From: UBA8079 sp965205535
Lineage (GTDB): Bacteria > Pseudomonadota > Alphaproteobacteria > UBA6615
Length of the DNA stretch: 64,000 bases
NCBI GenBank assembly: GCA_965205535.1
Contig: CBDBHH010000005.1
Span: 3,162,001-3,226,000 of the forward strand
Direction of reading: 5' to 3'
The translations under genes were made by a program, and so were the position numbers. The notes under the pieces are model-generated. The model did not search any database, was not told the DNA's origin, and worked only from the letters and a program-made list of their open reading frames with translations. Shown here one piece after another: positions 34,564-42,432 of the stretch; the stretch's first letter is position 1; each line of letters starts with the position of its first letter.

Positions 34564-35787
34564 CTAGACCCGCACAATCCCATCCCCCAGCCGGACAAAC
34601 GAGACCGGGTCGCCGGCCCGGGCGGCGGGCGCATGGGGCGGGCGGACAACGAGGCAGTCCGAGGCGGCGAGGCGTGAGAACATCGAGCTGTCCTGCTTGG
34701 GAAACGGCGTGGCCACCAGCGTATCGTCGTCGCGGGTTAGCGTGGCGCGGAGATAGTCCTCGCGTCGGTCGTTCTCGCCCAGGTCCACCCCCAGGGTGGC
34801 GGTCTCGAACACCGGCTCGGTTTGGTTGGTCCCCAGCATCTTCGCCAGCGCGGGTTTCAGGAACAGCACCCCGCAGACAGTCGATGACACCGGGTTGCCC
34901 GGGAAGCCGAGCATGGGCACGTCGCCCAGGCGGCCGAACATCAGGGGTTTTCCCGGCCGCATCGCGATCTGCCAGAAGTCCAGCTCCAGTCCGATGTCCT
35001 GCAATGCGTCCTGCACCAGGTCGTGCTCGCCCACGGACGCACCGCCGGTGGTGACCAGCATGTCCGCGCCGCGTGCGCCCTCGGCCATGGCACTGATAGC
35101 GGCCTTGTCGTCGGGTGCAATGCCAAGGGTGACGGGTTCGCCGCCCGCGGCCCGGATCAGGCCCTCGAGTGCGAAGGTGTTGGAGCTGACGATGCTCGTC
35201 GGGCCGAGCTCTTCGCCGGGCAAAGAAATCTCGTCGCCGGTGGCGATCAGGGCGACCCGGGGCCGTCGCCGGACCTGCAGCCAGGGATGGTTCATGGCGG
35301 CGGCCAGCCCGATGTCCCGGGCGGTGAGGATCGTGCCTGCCGTGAGCAGCACGTCGTCCGTCTCGAAATCGAGCCCGGCCTTGCGCACGTAACGCCCGGC
35401 GGCCGCACTTTCGTTTACGGTAACCGTGTCGCCGTCCCGTTCGGTGTCTTCCTGGATGACGATGGCGTCGGCGCCGTCGGGCAGGGCGGCACCTGTGAAG
35501 ATGCGGACCGCTTCGCCATTGCCGACTGTGCCGTCATGAAGACCGCCCGCCGGGACCGCGCCCGTGACCTTGAGGGTGGCTGGCACGTCGGCGACGTCTT
35601 CGGCGCGCACGGCGTAGCCGTCCATCGCCGAGACCGCCAGCGGCGGCTGGGTCACCCGTGCGGCGACATCGGTCGCCAACGCCCGGCCATGGGCCTCGGT
35701 GAGTGCGACCTGTTCCGACGCCATGGTCGGCAGATCGGCGAGGATGCGTTGCCGCGCATCGGCGACGGGCATGAGGGCCTGGTTCAT
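34564..35787 (-). CDS. moeA: Molybdopterin molybdenumtransferase MoeA
   Basis: Inserts molybdenum into molybdopterin in the last stage of cofactor synthesis. The 407-residue protein shows PPLAVSAMDGYAVRAED near residue 47, the central domain with GDADAIV-like text (LPDGADAIVIQEDT), the MogA-like domain with TGDE (ALIATGDEISLPG) and TTGGASVGEHD, and GFPGNPVSS. It is followed immediately by the small membrane gene and preceded, with a 4-base overlap, by another membrane gene that separates it from moaC. Confidence 0.96.
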   Translation of the reverse strand: MNQALMPVADARQRILADLPTMASEQVALTEAHGRALATDVAARVTQPPLAVSAMDGYAVRAEDVADVPATLKVTGAVPAGGLHDGTVGNGEAVRIFTGAALPDGADAIVIQEDTERDGDTVTVNESAAAGRYVRKAGLDFETDDVLLTAGTILTARDIGLAAAMNHPWLQVRRRPRVALIATGDEISLPGEELGPTSIVSSNTFALEGLIRAAGGEPVTLGIAPDDKAAISAMAEGARGADMLVTTGGASVGEHDLVQDALQDIGLELDFWQIAMRPGKPLMFGRLGDVPMLGFPGNPVSSTVCGVLFLKPALAKMLGTNQTEPVFETATLGVDLGENDRREDYLRATLTRDDDTLVATPFPKQDSSMFSRLAASDCLVVRPPHAPAARAGDPVSFVRLGDGIVRV

Positions 35788-36242
35788 GCGCCGGACCCGC
35801 CGGATGGCTGGGGTGCGCCTGCGATCCGATGAGGCCGGATGGCCATTCGCCAGAAGATGAGCCCGGCGATGACGCCGTAGATGAACGTGCCAAGCGAAAG
35901 CACGAGCGTGGCGGCCATGTCGTTCAGGTCGGGGACACCGCCCGAGAGCATGGTGACGTCGATGATCTTCCAGAAGATCAGGATCATCAGGGCGTTGCGG
36001 ATATACCGGGCGGGCCGCAGCTCACCCATGTTCAGGAGCCCGCGTGACGACGGTACTGCGATGACCAGCATCGCGCCGGCGACGATCAGGTAGAATTGCA
36101 GGAAGCCGTTGGGCATGTAGGGGATGCCGGGTGCGAGGCCGAACAGGCCCATCACCGTTCGTGCCCATTCGATGCCGACCAGCACCGCGGGTACGACGAG
36201 CGCCGCGATGATCAGCATGACAAGGGTGAGCGTCTTGCTCAT
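35784..36242 (-). CDS. Four-segment membrane protein of unknown function, between moaC and moeA
   Basis: I do not recognise a named family. The 152-residue product has four likely membrane segments: about residues 4-26, 47-64, 82-101 and 110-134. The second loop contains SSRGLLNMGELRPARYIRN. The C terminus is a short Pro- and Gly-rich tail (PQPSGGSGA). It overlaps moaC upstream and moeA downstream by 4 bases each, so all three are probably translated together. That arrangement suggests, but does not show, a link to molybdenum cofactor work; it could also be an unrelated gene carried in the operon. No signal peptide or catalytic motif is visible. Confidence 0.75.
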   Translation of the reverse strand: MSKTLTLVMLIIAALVVPAVLVGIEWARTVMGLFGLAPGIPYMPNGFLQFYLIVAGAMLVIAVPSSRGLLNMGELRPARYIRNALMILIFWKIIDVTMLSGGVPDLNDMAATLVLSLGTFIYGVIAGLIFWRMAIRPHRIAGAPQPSGGSGA

Positions 36243-36721
36243 TGGGCCTCGTAGGTGCCCGACTTGCCGCCGGCCTTGTGCAGCAGGCGCATGTCGGTGA
36301 TCTGGGTGCCGCGATCCACCGCCTTGACCATGTCATAGACGGTCAGTGCGGCGACGCTGGCCGCCGTGAGTGCTTCCATCTCGACACCGGTCTTGCCGTC
36401 GACCCGCACCGTGGCCTCGATGACTACGGCGTTGGCGCTGTCGTCGATGGAGAGTTCCACATCCGCCTTATTGATCAGCAGCGGATGGCAGAGCGGGATC
36501 AGCTCGGAGGTCTTCTTCGCACCCATGATGCCGGCGATCCGCGCGATCGACAGGACGTCGCCCTTTTTGACGGCGCCGTCGCGGATCAGCGCAATCGTCT
36601 CGGCCTGCATGATCACCCGGCAGCCGGCCGTGGCGGTGCGGCGGGTGACGTCCTTGTCGGACACGTCGACCATGCGGGCGTTCCCGTCCGCGTCGAGATG
36701 GGTGAGTTTATCGTCAGCCAT
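36239..36721 (-). CDS. moaC: Cyclic pyranopterin monophosphate synthase MoaC
   Basis: Early step of molybdenum cofactor synthesis, acting after MoaA. The 160-residue product matches MoaC along its length: LTHLDADGNARMVDVSDK at the start, GIMGAKKTSELIPLCHPLLI in the middle with the active-site Lys and His, and GVEMEALTAASVAALTVYDM near the end. The frame extends upstream, but ATG 36721 gives the family length. It starts 1 base after the trpC stop, placing it in the trp operon. No moaA, moaD or moaE is in the window. Confidence 0.97.
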   Translation of the reverse strand: MADDKLTHLDADGNARMVDVSDKDVTRRTATAGCRVIMQAETIALIRDGAVKKGDVLSIARIAGIMGAKKTSELIPLCHPLLINKADVELSIDDSANAVVIEATVRVDGKTGVEMEALTAASVAALTVYDMVKAVDRGTQITDMRLLHKAGGKSGTYEAQ

Positions 36722-36722
36722 G

Positions 36723-37538
36723 TCAGGCGCTTTCCTGGAGGGTCTCGCCGGGTGCGAGCAGGTCGCGCACCGCACCGGCGATGTCGTCCCGGCGCATGAG
36801 AGATTCACCAATGAGGAAACAGCGCGCGCCGACCCCCGACATGCGAACCAGATCGTCGGGTGTGAACAGCCCGCTCTCGCAGACCAGCACACGGTCGGAC
36901 GGGACCCGCGGGGCAAGCTCTTCGGTCGTTGCCAGATCAACGGTAAGCGTCTTCAGGTTGCGGTTATTGATGCCGATCAGGTCACCGTCGACCGCTAGCG
37001 CCCGGTCGAGTTCTTCCGCGTTGTGTACCTCGACCAGCACGTCCATGCCCCAGTCATGGGCGGCGGCGGCGAGTTCGGCAGCCTGAGAATCCTCGATGCC
37101 CGCCATGATGAGCAGGATGCAGTCCGCGCCCAGCGCACGGGCCTCGACCACCTGGTAGGGGTCGAGCATGAAGTCCTTACGGAGCGCGGGGAGGGACACG
37201 GCGGCGCGGGCGGCAACCAGGTCTTCGTCGCGGCCCTGGAAATAGGGCGTGTCTGTCAGCACGGACATGCAGGTGGCACCACCGGCCTCGTAAGCCTTTG
37301 CGATCGACGTCGGGTCGAAATCCTCGCGGATCAGCCCCTTGCTCGGGCTGGCTTTCTTGATTTCGGCGATCAGGCCGAACCGACCGGCGGCGGCGCGTTC
37401 GGCAAGCCGTCGGGCGAAGCCCCGGGTCTCGTCGGCTGCCTTTGCGCGTTCTTCTAGCGTCGCCAGCGACGTCGCGGCCTTGCACGCCGCGATATGTTCG
37501 CGCTTGTCGTTATTGATCCTGGTGAGCACGTCCGACAT
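36723..37538 (-). CDS. trpC: Indole-3-glycerol phosphate synthase
   Basis: Fourth step of tryptophan synthesis. The 271-residue (beta/alpha)8 barrel has the substrate-binding IAEIKKASPSKG near residue 57, VLTDTPYFQG, LRKDFMLDPYQV, and GINNRNLKTL with DLIGIN before it; ESG in VLVCESGLFT binds phosphate. It is not fused to TrpF (unlike E. coli), and trpF is not nearby. ATG 37538 lies 1 base after the trpD stop; the frame extends upstream, but those residues are not family sequence. Confidence 0.97.
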   Translation of the reverse strand: MSDVLTRINNDKREHIAACKAATSLATLEERAKAADETRGFARRLAERAAAGRFGLIAEIKKASPSKGLIREDFDPTSIAKAYEAGGATCMSVLTDTPYFQGRDEDLVAARAAVSLPALRKDFMLDPYQVVEARALGADCILLIMAGIEDSQAAELAAAAHDWGMDVLVEVHNAEELDRALAVDGDLIGINNRNLKTLTVDLATTEELAPRVPSDRVLVCESGLFTPDDLVRMSGVGARCFLIGESLMRRDDIAGAVRDLLAPGETLQESA

Positions 37539-37539
37539 G

Positions 37540-38571
37540 TCATGCGGCCCGGTTGGTGATCTCGACGAGACGGGCGAGGCAATCGCGCGCCGCACCGGAA
37601 TCGATTGCCTCGCGGGCGACCTTCGCGCCGTCCAGCAGGTTGTCGGCCTTGTCGGCGATCATCAGGGAGCCGGCGGCCGTCAGGATCACGGCGTTGCGGT
37701 AGGCGCTCTGCTTGCCGTCGAGCAATTCGTGCACGGCTGCGGCGTTATAGGCCGCATCGCCGCCCTTGATGTCTTCCAAGGTACCGCGCGGCAGATCGGC
37801 GGCTTCCGGATTGACCTCGTAGGTCGTCACCGTGCCGTCCTTGAGCTCCGACACCCGCGACGGACCGGTCGTCGTCAGCTCGTCGGTCCCGTCGGAACCG
37901 TGCACCACCCAGGCGCGGGTCAGACCCAGATTGCCGAGCACATGGGCCATCGGTTCGGTCCATTGAGGCGCGAACACGCCGGTCATCTGGCGTTTGACCA
38001 GGGACGGGTTCGACAGGGGCCCGAGGATGTTGAAGATCGTGCGGGTGCCCAGTTCGACGCGCGGCCCGGCGACGTTGCGCATGGCGCTGTGATGGCGCGG
38101 TGCCATCAGGAAGCCGAGATTGTTCTCCCAGATCGATTCCCGGATCAGGTCGAAATCCGCATCGATGTTGATGCCGAGTTCGGTCAGCACGTCCGCCGCG
38201 CCGGTCTTGGAACTCAGTGCGCGGTTGCCATGCTTGGCGATGGGTACGCCACAGCCCGCGACGACGATTGCGGAGGCGGTGGAGATATTGAGGGTGCCGG
38301 TGCCGTCGCCGCCGGTGCCGACGATATCCATCGCGCCCTCGGGGGCGTCGATGATGTGTGCCTTGGCCCGCATGGCGCGCGCGGCACCCGTGATCTCGCC
38401 CACGGTCTCGCCACGCAGGCGCAGGGCCATCAGGAAGGCGCCGATCTGTGCGGGCGTGGCGTTGCCGGACATGATGATGTCGAAGGCCGTTTCGGCCTCT
38501 TCCTCGCCCAGGGTTCCGCTATCGGCAACCCGCGCGATGAGCGGTTTCAGATCGTCCATATCAGAGGTCAT
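37540..38571 (-). CDS. trpD: Anthranilate phosphoribosyltransferase
   Basis: Second step of tryptophan synthesis, adding ribose phosphate to anthranilate. The 343-residue protein shows the PRPP-binding GTGGDGTGTLNIST near residue 85, KHGNRALSSKTGAADVLTELG, and later FNILGPLSNPS. It is a separate protein, not fused to TrpG. It overlaps trpG by 4 bases at its start and is followed by trpC after 1 base, so the trpGDC set is tightly linked. Confidence 0.97.
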   Translation of the reverse strand: MTSDMDDLKPLIARVADSGTLGEEEAETAFDIIMSGNATPAQIGAFLMALRLRGETVGEITGAARAMRAKAHIIDAPEGAMDIVGTGGDGTGTLNISTASAIVVAGCGVPIAKHGNRALSSKTGAADVLTELGINIDADFDLIRESIWENNLGFLMAPRHHSAMRNVAGPRVELGTRTIFNILGPLSNPSLVKRQMTGVFAPQWTEPMAHVLGNLGLTRAWVVHGSDGTDELTTTGPSRVSELKDGTVTTYEVNPEAADLPRGTLEDIKGGDAAYNAAAVHELLDGKQSAYRNAVILTAAGSLMIADKADNLLDGAKVAREAIDSGAARDCLARLVEITNRAA

Positions 38572-39197
38572 AACGCCATCATCTCTCCGGCGCGCGTGTC
38601 GTCGCCATACGCTTCCACCGGCTGGCCGGTGGCGAGTTCAACAAAATTGGCCAGCAAGTCATGTCCGGCTTCCGTGGCGATGCTCTCCGGGTGAAATTGT
38701 ACGCCGTGGATCGGCAGTTCCTTGTGGCTCAGGCCCATGATCACGTCGTCGGAGGTCTGCGCGGTGATCTCAAAGCAGTCGGGGAGTGTGGCCTGTTCGA
38801 CGCACAGCGAGTGATAGCGGGTGGCTTCCACCGGGTTGGGCAGGCCGCGAAACAAGCTCTGGCCATCGTGGCGGACACGGTCGACCTTGCCGTGCATCGG
38901 TTCAGGCGCACGGATGATGCTGCCGCCGAATGCCTGGCCGATGGTCTGATGTCCCAAGCACACACCAAGCACGGGCATGCGCACTTCTGCTGCCTTCGTG
39001 ACCAGATCGAGACAGATGCCGGCGTGATCGGGATCGGATGGTCCCGGTGAAATCACGATTGCCTCGGGTGCAAGCGCGAGGGCTTCCTCGGGCGTCAGGG
39101 TGTCGTTGCGCCGGACGTCACAGGTCACCCCAAGCTCACCCAGGAAGTGGACGAGGTTGTAGGTAAAGCTGTCGTAGTTGTCGATTAAGAGAAACAT
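38568..39197 (-). CDS. trpG: Anthranilate synthase glutamine amidotransferase subunit
   Basis: Supplies ammonia from glutamine to TrpE (and possibly to PabB, since many bacteria share this subunit). The 209-residue class I amidotransferase shows IDNYDSFTYNLVHFL at the start, the nucleophile Cys80 in GVCLGHQ, and His169 and Glu171 in VQFHPES. It leads trpGDC-moaC. The trpE gene lies 1.7 kb away on the same strand, separated by two opposite-strand genes. A good promoter lies at 39268-39295. No Trp-rich leader peptide or attenuator is visible. Confidence 0.96.
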   Translation of the reverse strand: MFLLIDNYDSFTYNLVHFLGELGVTCDVRRNDTLTPEEALALAPEAIVISPGPSDPDHAGICLDLVTKAAEVRMPVLGVCLGHQTIGQAFGGSIIRAPEPMHGKVDRVRHDGQSLFRGLPNPVEATRYHSLCVEQATLPDCFEITAQTSDDVIMGLSHKELPIHGVQFHPESIATEAGHDLLANFVELATGQPVEAYGDDTRAGEMMAL

Positions 39198-39267
39198 CTC
39201 AATGGGTTGTCCGGCGAACTTGAGTTTCGTACCGTGGCCTTGCAGGTGCTTGGTCGCGGGGCGGTGA

Positions 39268-39295
39268 CTTATAACAGCGTTGCCCGGGGCGGCAA
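39268..39295 (-). promoter_or_regulatory. Probable trpGDC-moaC-moeA promoter
   Basis: TTGCCG (39290-39295) and TATAAG (39268-39273) on the minus strand with a 16-base spacer, about 70 bases before trpG. The near-consensus -10 makes it one of the best promoters in the window. It lies in the 204-base region divergent from the deacetylase-like gene. Confidence 0.55.
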
Positions 39296-39401
39296 AGCAG
39301 AGTGACAGCCGAAACGGGACCGACCACGGGCGAATCTGTCATAAGCGTGCCCCAATTGCCTGTCTTTCTGTTGGGCCGTCCAGCGAGCGAGTCGTGACCC
39401 C

Positions 39402-40451
39402 ATGGCCAAACCGGCCCGCAAAACCAAGCCCAAGCCGCGCAAATCCGACCGGAAACAGACGCGGAAGCTTAAGCCGAAGCCGGCGCGCCTCGTCGGGCTT
39501 GCGTGGGTCACGGCCGGTGCGCTGAGCGTTGCCGTCGTCGCCCTTGTGGCGATCGTGATGTTCGGTCCCGGCGCGCGCGAGACCCCGGTGCCGCGAATTG
39601 CGACGACCCCGATACCTCCGATGACACCACGTCCCGCACCACCGCCGCAGGCAGAGCCGGCCCCCGAACCGCCGGCCACTCCGCAGATCGCCGCCGTTCC
39701 GCCGCCCGCGCCCGAACAAGTATGGCTACAGAACGCGATGCCGGTTTCCGTCACACCGGGCCAACCGATGATCGCGGTGGTGATCGATGACATGGGGCTC
39801 GATCGTGCACGATCCGAGCGGACCGCGGCCTTGCCGGCACCGCTAACGCTTGCCTTTCTGGCCTACGGGCGTGATCTGGACAGGCAAACAGGCGCGGCAC
39901 GCGCGGCGGGCCACGAACTGCTTGTCCACGTGCCCATGGAACCCGGTCCCGGCGCGGACCCCGGTCCCAATGCACTTTTGACAAGCCTCACGCCGGCGGA
40001 GTTCGACCGCCGGATCGATTGGAATCTCTCCCAGTTCAGTCGTTTCGTGGGCATCAACAACCATATGGGCAGCAAGGCCACCTCGGACCCCACGGCGATG
40101 GCGGCCGTGATGTCGAAGCTGCATGACCGGGGCCTGTTGTTTCTCGACAGTCGGACGTCGGGCGCGACCGTGGCCTATGCAGAGGCCGAGAAGCACGGAA
40201 TACCGGCGCTGCGCCGGGATGTTTTCCTGGATCACGATCCTTCGCCGATCGCGGTACGGGCGGCCCTGGACCAGGTCGAAGCGGTTGCCCGTCGCCAGGG
40301 TCATGCGATCGCCATCGGCCACCCCAGGGACGCAACGATCGAAGCGCTGGAAGAGTGGCTGCCGGACGTGCGCGCGCGCGGGTTCGCGCTGGTGCCCGTG
40401 AGTGCGGTTGCACTGCGCCTTGAATCTGACAGAAAGGCAGCCGGAAACTAG
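39402..40451 (+). CDS. Divergent polysaccharide deacetylase family protein
   Basis: A 349-residue protein anchored by one membrane segment (about residues 30-52) after a very basic N terminus (Lys- and Arg-rich), followed by a Pro-rich linker (about 62-108), then a periplasmic domain of the divergent polysaccharide deacetylase family (PF04748, as in E. coli YibQ). Seen: PMIAVVIDDMGLD at the domain start with two metal-type Asp residues, HELLVHVPMEP, INNHMGSKAT, FLDSRTSG and AIGHPRDATIEAL. The family probably acts on an envelope polymer, but the substrate is unproven. It sits on the opposite strand between trpG and trpE. Confidence 0.88.
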   Translation: MAKPARKTKPKPRKSDRKQTRKLKPKPARLVGLAWVTAGALSVAVVALVAIVMFGPGARETPVPRIATTPIPPMTPRPAPPPQAEPAPEPPATPQIAAVPPPAPEQVWLQNAMPVSVTPGQPMIAVVIDDMGLDRARSERTAALPAPLTLAFLAYGRDLDRQTGAARAAGHELLVHVPMEPGPGADPGPNALLTSLTPAEFDRRIDWNLSQFSRFVGINNHMGSKATSDPTAMAAVMSKLHDRGLLFLDSRTSGATVAYAEAEKHGIPALRRDVFLDHDPSPIAVRAALDQVEAVARRQGHAIAIGHPRDATIEALEEWLPDVRARGFALVPVSAVALRLESDRKAAGN

Positions 40452-40472
40452 CGTCCGGCAGTAGATGTCACG

Positions 40473-40530
40473 GCCATCAGGACCTGCACCATACATCGCC
40501 TGATAACAGGCCAGGTGATAGGCTGATGGC
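40473..40530 (+). other. Nested hairpin structure upstream of the darcynin-like gene
   Basis: GCCATCAG (40473-40480) pairs perfectly with CTGATGGC (40523-40530). Inside, ACCTG (40482-40486) pairs with CAGGT (40512-40516), and within that GCCTG-ATAA-CAGGC (40498-40511) forms a tetraloop hairpin: 18 base pairs in 58 bases. It could be the terminator of the deacetylase gene (an AT-rich stretch follows, but no clean T run) or a leader element of the next gene. Confidence 0.45.
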
Positions 40531-40565
40531 AATTGATCGTTGATAAATTTTATGGAGGGAACGCC

Positions 40566-40910
40566 GTGGCCGAAGAACCCGTCACCGTTGCCGTGGTCGA
40601 ACTGAAGGTCGAGGCAACCTACCTGCAGCTCTCACGTGAAGCACGCGCCGCCCACTGGCTGGCGCTGCAGGAAATTATCGCCGCGCATCCGAAGGTGAGT
40701 GTGATCTGGCACGACGCGGACGCGCTCAGCGGCGAGTGTTCCGACTTCGTGATCTGCCGGTTCGCGAACCTGTTCGATTATCACTGCATGTGGGAAGAAA
40801 TTAAGGATGGCCCGCTGTTCATGACGCCGTACTTTCACATCACCCGTGTGCTGATCGGCATGGAAAACGCCTTCGTGGCGTATGACGAGGCGATCGGGAT
40901 CTCCACCTGA
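40566..40910 (+). CDS. Darcynin-like small protein
   Basis: A 114-residue soluble protein resembling the darcynin family, small proteins of unknown function. Family-like features are YLQLSREARAAHW near the start, VSVIWHDADALSGECSDF in the centre, then the tail with DGPLFMTPYFHITRVLIG. The fold resembles small dimeric alpha-beta barrels; no catalytic role is known. GGAGGGA lies 5 bases before the GTG at 40566, so I prefer it to the TTG at 40533. It and the deacetylase gene are the two plus-strand genes that split trpE from trpGDC. Confidence 0.7.
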   Translation: MAEEPVTVAVVELKVEATYLQLSREARAAHWLALQEIIAAHPKVSVIWHDADALSGECSDFVICRFANLFDYHCMWEEIKDGPLFMTPYFHITRVLIGMENAFVAYDEAIGIST

Positions 40911-40916
40911 GGACAA

Positions 40917-42422
40917 CTAGTTTGTGAAGCGGTGGGCCTGTTCGGCCGCGCGGATAAGTGCGCGCGCCTTGTTCTGGCTTTCCTGATATTCGGCCTCGGG
41001 GTCTGAATCCGCAACCACGCCGCCGCCGGCCTGCACATACATCATGCCGTCCTTGATGAGTGCCGTGCGCAAGGTGATGCAGGTGTCCATGCTGCCGTCG
41101 GCCGCGAAATAGCCGACTGCGCCCGCATAGAAACTCCGGCGCTCATCCTCAAGCTCATCGATGATTTCCATCGCCCGGATTTTCGGTGCGCCGGACACCG
41201 TGCCGGCAGGGAAACCCGCAGCCAGGGCGTCGACGGCGCGGGTCCCTGGCTTCACCTGGCCTTGCACGTTGGAGACGATGTGCATGACGTGGCTGTAGCG
41301 TTCGATGGTGAATTCTTCGGTGACCTCGACGGTACCAATCTCGGAGACACGTCCGACATCGTTGCGCCCCAGATCGAGCAGCATCAGATGCTCGGCCTGT
41401 TCCTTGGGGTCCGCGAGCAACTCCTCGGCCAGTGCCGCATCGGCATCCGGCGTGGCGCCGCGTGGCCGGGTACCGGCGATGGGTCGAACCGTGACCGTGT
41501 CGTCGCGCAGGCGGACCAGAATCTCCGGGCTCGAACCGACGAGCGAAAACCCCCCGACGTTGAGAACGAACAGGAACGGCGACGGGTTGAGCCGGCGCAA
41601 TGAGCGGTAAAGCGCGGTGGGCGGTAGATCGAACGGGAAACTAAAGCGCTGGGAGGGGACGACCTGGAAGACGTCGCCGGCGCGGACATATTCCTTCGCC
41701 GCCTCGACCATGGCGTGATACTCGCCCTGGGTGCGGTTCGACACCGGGTTGATCTCGATCTCGGAGCCTTCGGGCACACTGGCGATACGGGGTACGCCCC
41801 GGTCGAAATCCTCAACAGCTGCATCGAGCCGGGCACAGGCATCGGCATAGGCGCGGTCGCAATCGACGGCGGGGGCAGCCCAGACCGGTGTTACCAGCGT
41901 CACCTTATCTGCGACGTTGTCGAACACGGCGATGATTGTTGGCCGAAAGAACACCGAATCCGGGATATCGATCGAGTCCGGGTTGTCGTCGGGCAGACGC
42001 TCCATGAGACGCACCGCGTCATAGGCAAAATAGCCGAACAATCCGGCGGCCATCGGCGGGAGTTCCGGTGGGATCTCGACCCGGCATTCATCGACCAGGG
42101 CAGAGAGCAGATCGAGGCTGCGGCCCTCCATCGCCTCGAACGCGTCGGGCGACGTGCGTGCGTTCCGGTTGATCTCCGCATTCTCGCCGGTGCATTGCCA
42201 AATCAGGTCGGGTGCGAAGGCGAGGATGGAATAACGCCCGCGCACCGCGCCACCCTCGACCGATTCCAGCAGGATCGAGTGTTTCTCGTCATCGGCGAGT
42301 TTGAGCATCGCCGAGACCGGCGTCTCGAGATCAGCCACCAGTTCTGTCCAGACAAGCTGGGGTTCGCCGTTGGCATAGCGCGCGGCAAAGGACTCGGTGT
42401 CGGTGGCTGTCTGCAGGGTCAC
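40917..42422 (-). CDS. trpE: Anthranilate synthase component I
   Basis: First committed step of tryptophan synthesis, from chorismate, with TrpG. The 501-residue protein has the tryptophan feedback motif LLES at residues 51-54, and the chorismate-binding core with GSSPEILVRL, PIAGTRPRG, DLGRNDVGRVS, and FPAGTVSGAPKIRAMEII. It is not fused to TrpG. The GTG start lies 10 bases after the ppiD stop, so it is probably transcribed with ppiD. No leader peptide or attenuator is seen. Its end is 7 bases from the convergent darcynin-like gene. Confidence 0.97.
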   Translation of the reverse strand: MTLQTATDTESFAARYANGEPQLVWTELVADLETPVSAMLKLADDEKHSILLESVEGGAVRGRYSILAFAPDLIWQCTGENAEINRNARTSPDAFEAMEGRSLDLLSALVDECRVEIPPELPPMAAGLFGYFAYDAVRLMERLPDDNPDSIDIPDSVFFRPTIIAVFDNVADKVTLVTPVWAAPAVDCDRAYADACARLDAAVEDFDRGVPRIASVPEGSEIEINPVSNRTQGEYHAMVEAAKEYVRAGDVFQVVPSQRFSFPFDLPPTALYRSLRRLNPSPFLFVLNVGGFSLVGSSPEILVRLRDDTVTVRPIAGTRPRGATPDADAALAEELLADPKEQAEHLMLLDLGRNDVGRVSEIGTVEVTEEFTIERYSHVMHIVSNVQGQVKPGTRAVDALAAGFPAGTVSGAPKIRAMEIIDELEDERRSFYAGAVGYFAADGSMDTCITLRTALIKDGMMYVQAGGGVVADSDPEAEYQESQNKARALIRAAEQAHRFTN

Positions 42423-42432
42423 GTTACGTTAT

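Noticed and set aside
39198..39401. trp leader peptide and attenuator before trpG
   Set aside because: No short frame with adjacent Trp codons and no terminator/antiterminator pair lies between the promoter and trpG.
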